Origin: Streptomyces sp. man185
GTDB lineage: Bacteria > Actinomycetota > Actinomycetes > Streptomycetales > Streptomycetaceae
Reading direction: 5' to 3'
NCBI GenBank assembly: GCA_002551355.1
Contig: NTHE01000063.1
Location: 1 to 47,211, forward strand
Length of the DNA: 47,211 nt
Part shown: positions 38,245 to 45,935 of the stretch, piece by piece
Layout of the letters: each line of letters opens with the position of its first letter
Position numbering within the stretch: position 1 is the first letter of the stretch
Made by a program: the position numbers and the translations under genes
Notes under the pieces: generated by a model
Database searches by the model: none
The model's input: only the letters and a program-made list of their open reading frames with translations
What the model was told of the DNA's origin: nothing

Positions 38245-38272
38245 GTCACCCGAACGGACCCCCTCGGGTGAC
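38245..38272. promoter_or_regulatory. Inverted repeat with ACCCGAAYGG motif, copy 3
   Basis: GTCACCCGA (38245-38253) and TCGGGTGAC (38264-38272) form a perfect 9-bp inverted repeat with a 10-nt spacer. The left part reads ACCCGAACGG, as in copies at 35139 and 36397. It lies about 120 bp before the TagF-like gene at 38391. Confidence 0.5.
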
Positions 38273-38390
38273 CCGTCCTCCGGGCGCGGGTTGTACCCCA
38301 TGGCCCCCGAAGGCCCTCACGCCCCGAAGCCCAAGCCCCTCGACGTTCATTGACCCCGATGTCGTCCGCCCGGAAGGATCGTGCGCTGCG

Positions 38391-41300
38391 ATGGCACCCC
38401 GTCTCACCGTCGTCGTCCCCCTCTACAACGTCGAGGAGTACCTCGGTGCCTGCCTGTCCTCGCTCGCCGAGCAGACCATGCCGGACCTGGAGGTCGTCCT
38501 CGTCGACGACGGCTCCACCGACGACGGCCCGGCGCTGGCGCAGGAGTTCGCGGACCGTGATCCGCGCTTCCGGCTGCTCCGGCAGGAGAACGCCGGACTC
38601 GGCGCGGCCCGCAACGCCGGAGTCCGCGCGGCCCACCCCGGCGCCGAGTTCCTGACGTTCGTCGACAGCGACGACGTCGTCCCGCCCGGCGCGTTCGCCC
38701 GGATGCTGACCGAACTCGACGGCTCCGGATCCGACTTCGCCACCGGGAATGTGCTCCGGCTGCGGGCGAACGGGGATCTCGAACAGTCCCCGATGTTCCG
38801 CAAGCCGATGGAGAAGGCCCGGCGGGCCACCCACGTCACCCGGGACTGGATCCTGCTCGGCGACCGCATCGCCTGCAACAAGGTCTTCCGCCGCACCTTC
38901 TGGGACGAGCACGCCTTCGCCTTCCCGACGGGCGTGCTGTACGAGGACATCGCCGTCGTCCTCCCCGCCCACTTCCTGGCCCGCTCGGTCGACGTCGTCG
39001 AGGAACCCGTCTACCACTGGCGCGACCGTGACGGCTCGATCACCACCCGGCGGGCCGTGCCCCGCGGCATCCGCGACCGGGTCACCGCCGTCACCACCGT
39101 CAGCCGCTTCCTCGCCGACCGTCCGCGGACGGAAGGGGCGGCCGAGGCCAAGCGCCGCTACGACGCCCACGCGCTCTCCGGCGACCTGTGGTTGTTCATC
39201 GAGGCCCTGCCGGACGGCGATACGGAGTTCCACGAAGCCTTCCTGGAGCACGCGGGCGCGTTCGCCGCCACCGTCGAACCCGACGTCCTCGCCTCACTGC
39301 CCCTGCACCTGCGGGTCAAGTGGCAGCTCATCCGGGAACGCCGGCTCCCCGAACTCCTCGCCCTCCTCGCCGACGAGAAGAAGGACCGGGACACCTTCCA
39401 CGTCACCGGACTGCTCCGCCCCCGGGCTCAGCACCCCGCCGTCCGCGACCCCCTGCCGCCCGCCACGACCGCACTGACCCCCGCCGATCTGCCCGTCCAC
39501 GCCCACCTCACCGAGGCCGTCTGGCGGGACGGGCTGCTGCGCCTGACCGGGTACGCCTACGTGCGCAACGCTCCGGGCGGGCCCCCGCGGCTCGGCTGGC
39601 TGCGGTCCGGGAAGCGGCTGATCCCGCTGCGCCTGCGCCCCGTCGACGGCGACGAGGCCACCGCCCGCTCCGGGCGCTCCCTGCACCGGTACGACCGTGC
39701 CGGGTTCGAGGCCGTCGTCGATCCGCGCGCGCTAGCCAGGAGGATGAACGGCGGCCGTACGACGTGGAAGCCGGAGGCCGTCGTCGTCGGCGCGGGGCGG
39801 CCGCGCAGGGGTCCGATGCGGCTCGTCGGCACCCCGGCCCCGCCCGCCGTGACGTACACCGACGAGCGGACCCGTGTCGTCCCCGTCCTGTCCGGCAACA
39901 AGCTGGAGCTGCGCACCGAACGCGTCGCCGCGGTCCTGACCGGGCAGTCGGCGGTCGAGGACACCACCGTCCGCCTGGAGGTCAAGATCCTCGGCGACGC
40001 CGGGCCGGTGGCCCTCCGGCTCACGGAGTGGCGCACCAAGGAGACCCGGGAGTTCGCCCTGCGCGGCTCGCTCGGCTCCCGGGCGGCGGACATCCCGCTC
40101 AGCGCGTTCCGGGGGGAGGACGACATCTGGGGCGTCCAACTCGTCGGCGGGGTAGCGCCGTTGACGGTGGCAGCCCGGACCGACGGTCAGGACGGGCGCT
40201 ATGCGCTGCCCGGCGGCCGTGAGCTGTACGCGGCCCCCAACCCCTCGGGCGACCTCGTGCTCACCGATCGCGCGGTTCAGCCCGTCGTCGCCTCCTTCGC
40301 GTGGGATGAGCCGGGAGAGCTGGCCCTCGAAGGCACTTTCCCCGAGCCCAGGGGCGCCGCCCATGAACTCGTCCTGCGCCACAGCGGGCACCAGGAAGAA
40401 GTCGTCGTCGATGTGGAGCGGGGAGAGTGTGATGGCTTCCGGGCGATGATCGCGCCCGCCGCCGTCGACGGGTCCGGCGGAGCGCTGCCGCTCGCCGAGG
40501 GGCGCTGGTATCTCTTCCTCCGCGAACCGGGGGAGCGGGACCCGCAGGCCTACAGGCCGCTGCGGCTGAGCACCTCCCTGCACCACCTTCTCCCGCGTCA
40601 ACAGACGTCAGAGGGGCGAGACTTCACCCTTCAGCGGCGTCACCACGACCGGCTCGTCCTGGAGTCCGGCAGCGCCCTCCCGGCCGCCGAGCGGGGGCCC
40701 TGCGGGCAGCGTGTCCAGCGCGAACGGTACGCCGAACTGCGCGCATTCGGGGCGGCCGAGCTGCGCCCCGCCGTCCTCTACTCCAGCTTCGACGGCCGCC
40801 AGCACTCCGACTCGCCCCGAGCCATCCACCGCGAACTCGGCTCGCGGGAGCGGGACATCGAGCACCTGTGGGTCGTCCGCGACCAGCAGGCGGCCGTGCC
40901 CGAGGGTGTCACCGCCGTCGCCCTGCACAGCGCCGCCTGGTACGAGGCGCTGGCCCGCAGTCGCTGGATCGTCACCAACACCCACCTTCCCGACTGGTTC
41001 GAGCGGGCGGAGGGCCAGTGCGTCGTCCAGACCTGGCACGGCACCCCCCTCAAGCGCATCGGCCGCGACCTCGCGGGCAGCCCGCACGCCGATGCCGCGT
41101 ACATGGAGTCCATGGAACGCCGGTCCGCCCAGTGGAGCGTGCTCGTCTCCCCGAACAGCTTCTCCACCCCCGTCCTGCGCCGCGCCTTCGGCTACTCGGG
41201 CGAGGTCCTGGAGTGCGGCTACCCGCGCAACGACCTGCTCTATGCGCCCGACCGGGCGAAGGTCGCCGCCGCCGTACGGGAGCGGCTCGCAATCCCCGAG

Positions 41301-41900
41301 GGGCGGCGGGTGGTCCTGTACGCCCCCACCTGGCGCGAGGACCAGCCCCGGCAGGGCGGGCGGTACGCCCCCGACCTCCACCTCGACCTGGAGCACGCCC
41401 GCGAGGCCCTCGGCGACGACCATGTCCTCCTGGTGCGACGGCACTACCTCGTCGGCGGGACCGTCCCCGACACCGACTTCGTCCGGGACGTCTCGCGCCA
41501 CCCGGACGTGGCCGAACTGCTGCTGATCAGTGATGTGTTGGTCACCGACTACTCCTCGATCATGTTCGACTTCGCCCAGACCGGCCGCCCGATGCTCTTC
41601 CACACCTACGACCTGGCCCACTACCGCGACACCCTGCGCGGCTTCTGCTTCGACTTCGAGCACCGCGCCCCGGGCCCCCTGATCCCCGAATCCGCCGGGA
41701 TCGTGGCCGCCCTGCGCGACCCGGCGGCCGCCACCGCCGGACACCGGGAGGCCTACGAGCGGTTCCGGGAGGCGTTCTGCGATCTCGACGACGGGACCGC
41801 AGCCGCCGGCGTCGTCGACCGGATGCTCAAGGGCGACCCGATGGCCCGGGGCGACCGGGCGATCGAGGGTGACCGGCCGATCGAAGGGGAGCGGGCATGA
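38391..41900 (+). CDS. Bifunctional GT2 glycosyltransferase / CDP-glycerol glycerophosphotransferase (TagF-like)
   Basis: 1169 residues from the ATG at 38391 (GGAAGGAT upstream). It has the same architecture as the 31599-35096 protein: an intact N-terminal GT2 domain (VVLVDDGSTDD with Asp39-Asp40; DSDD at 92-95), a long beta-rich middle and a C-terminal glycerophosphotransferase domain. The latter has QTWHGTPLKRIG (His883), CGYPRNDLLY, LVRRHYLVGG, VTDYSSIMFDFAQTGRP and the HTYDLAHYRDTLRGFC segment shared with its paralogue. All key residues are present. The 3' end has a short GDRAIEGDRPIEGERA repeat. The stop overlaps the next start as ATGA, so translation is coupled. Confidence 0.92.
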   Translation: MAPRLTVVVPLYNVEEYLGACLSSLAEQTMPDLEVVLVDDGSTDDGPALAQEFADRDPRFRLLRQENAGLGAARNAGVRAAHPGAEFLTFVDSDDVVPPGAFARMLTELDGSGSDFATGNVLRLRANGDLEQSPMFRKPMEKARRATHVTRDWILLGDRIACNKVFRRTFWDEHAFAFPTGVLYEDIAVVLPAHFLARSVDVVEEPVYHWRDRDGSITTRRAVPRGIRDRVTAVTTVSRFLADRPRTEGAAEAKRRYDAHALSGDLWLFIEALPDGDTEFHEAFLEHAGAFAATVEPDVLASLPLHLRVKWQLIRERRLPELLALLADEKKDRDTFHVTGLLRPRAQHPAVRDPLPPATTALTPADLPVHAHLTEAVWRDGLLRLTGYAYVRNAPGGPPRLGWLRSGKRLIPLRLRPVDGDEATARSGRSLHRYDRAGFEAVVDPRALARRMNGGRTTWKPEAVVVGAGRPRRGPMRLVGTPAPPAVTYTDERTRVVPVLSGNKLELRTERVAAVLTGQSAVEDTTVRLEVKILGDAGPVALRLTEWRTKETREFALRGSLGSRAADIPLSAFRGEDDIWGVQLVGGVAPLTVAARTDGQDGRYALPGGRELYAAPNPSGDLVLTDRAVQPVVASFAWDEPGELALEGTFPEPRGAAHELVLRHSGHQEEVVVDVERGECDGFRAMIAPAAVDGSGGALPLAEGRWYLFLREPGERDPQAYRPLRLSTSLHHLLPRQQTSEGRDFTLQRRHHDRLVLESGSALPAAERGPCGQRVQRERYAELRAFGAAELRPAVLYSSFDGRQHSDSPRAIHRELGSRERDIEHLWVVRDQQAAVPEGVTAVALHSAAWYEALARSRWIVTNTHLPDWFERAEGQCVVQTWHGTPLKRIGRDLAGSPHADAAYMESMERRSAQWSVLVSPNSFSTPVLRRAFGYSGEVLECGYPRNDLLYAPDRAKVAAAVRERLAIPEGRRVVLYAPTWREDQPRQGGRYAPDLHLDLEHAREALGDDHVLLVRRHYLVGGTVPDTDFVRDVSRHPDVAELLLISDVLVTDYSSIMFDFAQTGRPMLFHTYDLAHYRDTLRGFCFDFEHRAPGPLIPESAGIVAALRDPAAATAGHREAYERFREAFCDLDDGTAAAGVVDRMLKGDPMARGDRAIEGDRPIEGERA

Positions 41901-44755
41901 GCGACTTCAGCTGTGTGATCACCGGCGGCGGGGACGGCGAGGGCCCGGGCGGGGCCGACGCCCTGCGCGCCTCCGTGGAGTCCGTCCTCGGCCAGTCGCT
42001 GCGCGGCTCCGAGGCCCTCGTGGTCCTCGCCGCCGCCGCCGACCCCGCCGTCCGCACCGCCGCCCGCGCCCTGGCCGCCCGGGCGCCCGAGCGGGTCCGC
42101 CTGGTCCCCGCCGACCCGGCCGCCCGCACCGTCGGGGCCCTGCGCAACGCGGGCCTGGACGCGGCGAGCGGCCGGTACGTCCTGGTCCTCGGCAGCGGCG
42201 AGCGGCTGCAGAAGCACGCCTGCCGCAACCTCTGGCAGGCGGGCGAGACCAGCCGCGCCGACCTGATCGCCGGCCGCTGGAGCCGGATCGCCGACGAGGG
42301 CGGCAAGGAACGGGAGCCGTCCTGGCAGGGCGAGCTGTTCGCCCGCTCCCGCACCCTCGCCCGCTTCACCGAGGCCCCCGAACTCGTCGTCAGGGACGCC
42401 CTGGTGACCGGATTCTGTCTGCGCCGCGAGGCCGCCAGGCGGCACGGGCTGCGGTACGAGGAGGATCTGGCGCACGGGGAGATCCTGTTCGGCCCGCTCG
42501 CCGCCGCATCCGTCGGCCGGATCGCCCTGGTGCGCCGGCTCGTCGTGACCGGCCGGGCTGTCCCCGACCGGGCCCGCGACCTCACCGCCCTGGTCGAGGC
42601 GCACCGCCGGGTCGCCAACACTCTCCTCGCGCGCGGGCTGCCCGAACTGCGCGAGGAGCGGGAGAAGGCGTTCGCCCGGGACCATCTGGTGCCGCTGGTC
42701 CGGTCCTTTCCCCGGCTGCCCGCGGCCCGCCGCGACCGGGTCGCCGCAGCCGCCGCCCGCACGCTGACCCGGCCCGTCCCGCCGGACCTGCCGCCGCTGG
42801 AGCGGGTCGCCGTGAGCCTGCTGGCCCGGGGCGACGCCGAAGAGGTCCTCGCGGCGGCCTACGCGCTGAGCCGGCCCGCCACCGTGTGCGCGCCGCTGAC
42901 GACGGGCGCGGACGGGCGGGTCAGCTGGGGCGGCGCATCGCGGGAGCCCGTCGCCGACATCACCGAAGTCGGCCACCAGTACCGTCCGTTCGGCGAGGCG
43001 CGGCTGATGAACCGGCTGACGCGCGGTGCGGCCGACGAGCGGGGCCGCCTGCTGCTGGAAGGCCGTCTCGTGCTGGCCGGGCACAGCGCACCCGGCCCCG
43101 ACACCCCCCTCGCCGCCACCCTGGAGTTCCGGGCCCGGGGTGGGGCGCACGCCGTCGCGTTCCCGGTCGAGGAGGTCCGGCACGACGGGAACGGGATCAT
43201 CTGGCGCGCACGGGCCGACGTCTCGCGCCGCCTGCGCCCCGTCGGCGTCCGCGACACGGCGTGGGACGCGCGGCTGATCCTGGAGGCGGACGGGGTCCGG
43301 TCCGTCAGCGACCTGTTCGCCCCGCAGGACCAGGTGGCCGGGGCCGTCCGGTTCGCGGCCCGCCCCCGGCTCGGGCGGTTCGCCGGGGACACCTGGGAGC
43401 CCTACATCACCCTCAAGGACCACTTCGCGCTGCGTCTGACCGCCCGCCGCCGCCCGGCCCGCACCACCCACCGCCTGATCCGCTACGCCACCCACTTCCG
43501 GCCCGCCCGCAAGGCGAAGCTCCTCGTCCGGGCCCTGCGCAAGCGGCTGGACCGCTACCGCTCCCGCGGCTGCAAAGCCGCCGTCTACAACACCTGGCTC
43601 ACCCGGCTCCCCGTCCGCCGGGGCTCCGTCGTCTTCGAGAGCCACATGGGCACCTGCTACGGCGACAGCCCGCGCGCCCTGTACGAGGAGATCCGCCGCC
43701 AGGGCCTGAAGCTGCGTGCCACCTGGTCCTACGACCCCTCCCCGGCCGGTTTCCCGACGGCCGCCCGCCTGGTGCGCCGCTGGTCGTGGCGTTACCTGTG
43801 GGCGCTGGCCCGCGCGGAGTTCTGGGTCGACAACCAGGGATTCCCGCAGCATCTGCGCAAGCCCCGGCACACCACGTACCTCCAGACCTGGCACGGGTCC
43901 GCGTACAAACGGATGGGCTTCGACGAGACCCGCGTACGGCTCCAGAACGCCCCGCAGCGCGAGCGGCTCCAGCGGGCCGTGGACCGCTTCGACCACTTCC
44001 TCGTCCGCTCCGAGCACGACGTGGACACCCTCGCCCGCGCCTACCGGCTGCCCGAGGAGAGGCTCCTGCGCACCGGCTACCCGCGCAACGACGTCCTGAT
44101 CGCCGAGCGCACCCGGACCGAGACCGAGGGGAGGCTGCCGCGCCCACCGCTCGCCGGGCTGCTCGGTCTCGACGACCACAAGAAGACCGTGCTGTACGCC
44201 CCGACGTTCCGCGGTGGTCCCGGAAAGCAGCGCAGGAGCCGACTCCTTCTGGACGTGAGGGAGTTCGCGGAGCGGTTCGGCGACACGCACACCCTGCTCG
44301 TCCGGGCCCACTACCTGGAGTCCGCCCGGCTGCCGGTCTGCCCGCCCGGCACCGTCGTCGACGTCTCGCGACACCACGACGTCAGCGAACTCCTGGCCCT
44401 CACCGATGTGCTGGTCACCGACTACTCCTCCATCATGTTCGACTTCGCCCTCCTCGACCGGCCCGTCGTGCTGTTCGCCCCCGACCTGGAGGCGTACGCG
44501 GCCGAGCGCGGCAGCTACTTCGACCTGCGGGAGAACACCCCGGGGCCGGTGGCCGCGACGCAGGAGGAGCTGTTCGCCGCCCTCGCCGAACTGAAGAAGT
44601 CCGACACGCGGTGGGCCGACCGACGGCGCTCCTTCGCCGATCGGTTCGGGGCCTACGACCGGGGCGACGCGGCCCGCGCCGCCGTCGCCGCCGTCTTCGG
44701 GCCGTCCCGGGGCGCCCGCCACACCACCGACCACGACCGGGGGGCCGGCCGATGA
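41897..44755 (+). CDS. TagF-like glycerophosphotransferase with degenerate GT2-like N-terminus
   Basis: 952 residues. The first ~230 residues keep the shape of a GT2 domain (ADALRASVESVLGQSLRGSEALVVL, RNAGLDAASGRYVLVLGSGERL) but lack its catalytic acids: the DDGS motif has become AAAADP, and DSDD has become GSGE. The C-terminal transferase domain looks intact: QTWHGSAYKRMGF with His666, GYPRNDVLI, YAPTFRGG, LVRAHYLES and VTDYSSIMFDFALLDRPVV. The N-terminal part is therefore probably structural or a binding module. The gene overlaps its neighbours at both ends (ATGA), lying between the bifunctional TagF-like gene and the GT4 gene. Confidence 0.88.
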   Translation: MSDFSCVITGGGDGEGPGGADALRASVESVLGQSLRGSEALVVLAAAADPAVRTAARALAARAPERVRLVPADPAARTVGALRNAGLDAASGRYVLVLGSGERLQKHACRNLWQAGETSRADLIAGRWSRIADEGGKEREPSWQGELFARSRTLARFTEAPELVVRDALVTGFCLRREAARRHGLRYEEDLAHGEILFGPLAAASVGRIALVRRLVVTGRAVPDRARDLTALVEAHRRVANTLLARGLPELREEREKAFARDHLVPLVRSFPRLPAARRDRVAAAAARTLTRPVPPDLPPLERVAVSLLARGDAEEVLAAAYALSRPATVCAPLTTGADGRVSWGGASREPVADITEVGHQYRPFGEARLMNRLTRGAADERGRLLLEGRLVLAGHSAPGPDTPLAATLEFRARGGAHAVAFPVEEVRHDGNGIIWRARADVSRRLRPVGVRDTAWDARLILEADGVRSVSDLFAPQDQVAGAVRFAARPRLGRFAGDTWEPYITLKDHFALRLTARRRPARTTHRLIRYATHFRPARKAKLLVRALRKRLDRYRSRGCKAAVYNTWLTRLPVRRGSVVFESHMGTCYGDSPRALYEEIRRQGLKLRATWSYDPSPAGFPTAARLVRRWSWRYLWALARAEFWVDNQGFPQHLRKPRHTTYLQTWHGSAYKRMGFDETRVRLQNAPQRERLQRAVDRFDHFLVRSEHDVDTLARAYRLPEERLLRTGYPRNDVLIAERTRTETEGRLPRPPLAGLLGLDDHKKTVLYAPTFRGGPGKQRRSRLLLDVREFAERFGDTHTLLVRAHYLESARLPVCPPGTVVDVSRHHDVSELLALTDVLVTDYSSIMFDFALLDRPVVLFAPDLEAYAAERGSYFDLRENTPGPVAATQEELFAALAELKKSDTRWADRRRSFADRFGAYDRGDAARAAVAAVFGPSRGARHTTDHDRGAGR

Positions 44756-45894
44756 GCCGCGACATCTTCATCGTCTCCAACAGCACCGACGAACTCGGCG
44801 GCGTCACCGGCTGGATGCATCAGACCGCCCGCCTCTTCGCCGACCAGGGGCACCGGGTCCACACCATCGGCATCCATGCCTCCGACCTCAAGATGGCGCT
44901 GCCCGGACAGCCCGCCCACCCCGTCACCGCCCTCTACCCGGCCCACCCGCCGACCCCCTGGACGCCCCACGGCGTCCGCGACCGCTTCCGGATCCCCACC
45001 CGGCGCAAGGAGGCCGCCCGGGTCGCCGCCAAGAAGCAGGCGGTCGGACGGCTCTCGGAGCTCTTCGCCACCGCCGGCCCCGGCGCGGTCGTCATCGTCA
45101 CCCAGGTCTGGGCGATGGAGTGGGTCGGGGAGGCCGACACCACCGGGCTGCGGGTCATCGGAATGAGCCACGAGTCCTACGGCTACTCCCGCGCGAGCCA
45201 CCGCTACCGCTGGATCAAGAACCACTACAGGGACCTCGACCACTGGCTCGTCCTCACCGAGGAGGACGCCGACCGGTGGGCCGGGGACGGCATGAACAAC
45301 GTCGGCTTCCTGCCCAACGCCCTGTCGCGCCTCCCCGCCGTGCCCTCCCCGCGCACCGCGAGGACCGTCGCCAGCATCGGCCGGCTCAGCGACCAGAAGG
45401 GCATCGACCTGCTCCTGGACACCTGGGCCCTGGTCGCCCCCGCCCGCCCCGACTGGAAACTGCGCGTGTACGGGGCGGGCGAGGACGAGACCGCCCTGAA
45501 GAAGCAGTGCACGAGCCTCGGCCTGGACGGCTCCGTCGAGTGGATGGGGCGCACCGACGACGTGGAGCGGGCCCTCGCGGACGCCTCCGTCTTCGTCCAG
45601 TCCTCCCGCGGCGAGGGCTTTCCGCTGGCGCTGCTGGAGGCGATGGCCAGCGGGGTTCCCTGCGCCGCCTTCGACTGCGCGCCCGGCGTGCGGGAGATCG
45701 TCCGGGACGGCGAGGACGGGCTCCTGGCACCCGCCGGGGATATCGCCGCCCTCGCCGACCGGCTGCTGCGGCTCACCGGCAACCCCCGGCTGCGCGACGT
45801 GATGGGCGCGCGGGCCCGCTCCGGCGTCCAGCGGTTCTCCGAGCCGGAGACCCTGCGGCGCTGGGAGGAGCTGTTCGCGTTCCTGGAACGCTGA
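44752..45894 (+). CDS. GT4-family glycosyltransferase
   Basis: 380 residues from the ATG at 44752, which overlaps the upstream stop as ATGA. The N-terminal Rossmann domain begins DIFIVSNSTDELGGVTGWMHQTARLFADQGH in outline, the acceptor-loop pattern of GT4 enzymes. The C-terminal donor domain has GRLSDQKGIDLLLDTW, VYGAGEDE and the EX7E motif in RGEGFPLALLEAMASG. It has no membrane segment. It probably adds a sugar residue to the polymer or its linkage unit; donor and acceptor are unknown. It is the last gene of the plus-strand run, followed by a bidirectional terminator. Confidence 0.92.
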   Translation: MSRDIFIVSNSTDELGGVTGWMHQTARLFADQGHRVHTIGIHASDLKMALPGQPAHPVTALYPAHPPTPWTPHGVRDRFRIPTRRKEAARVAAKKQAVGRLSELFATAGPGAVVIVTQVWAMEWVGEADTTGLRVIGMSHESYGYSRASHRYRWIKNHYRDLDHWLVLTEEDADRWAGDGMNNVGFLPNALSRLPAVPSPRTARTVASIGRLSDQKGIDLLLDTWALVAPARPDWKLRVYGAGEDETALKKQCTSLGLDGSVEWMGRTDDVERALADASVFVQSSRGEGFPLALLEAMASGVPCAAFDCAPGVREIVRDGEDGLLAPAGDIAALADRLLRLTGNPRLRDVMGARARSGVQRFSEPETLRRWEELFAFLER

Positions 45895-45902
45895 GCCCGC
45901 CC

Positions 45903-45935
45903 GGCGGCCGTCGGGGTCAGCCCCCGACGGCCGCC
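45903..45935. terminator. Bidirectional terminator, stop codon in the loop
   Basis: A perfect 14-bp stem (45903-45916 with 45922-45935, GGCGGCCGTCGGGG / CCCCGACGGCCGCC) encloses a 5-nt loop. The loop contains the stop codon (TCA, 45917-45919) of the convergent minus-strand gene. The stem begins 9 bp after the GT4 stop, so it can serve both convergent genes. Confidence 0.8.

Noticed and set aside
41869..44751. Long in-frame upstream extension of the GT4 gene (1341 residues)
   Set aside because: The added part is a frame-shifted reading of the TagF-like gene, Arg/Pro-rich; the ATGA-coupled ATG at 44752 starts the GT4 fold directly.
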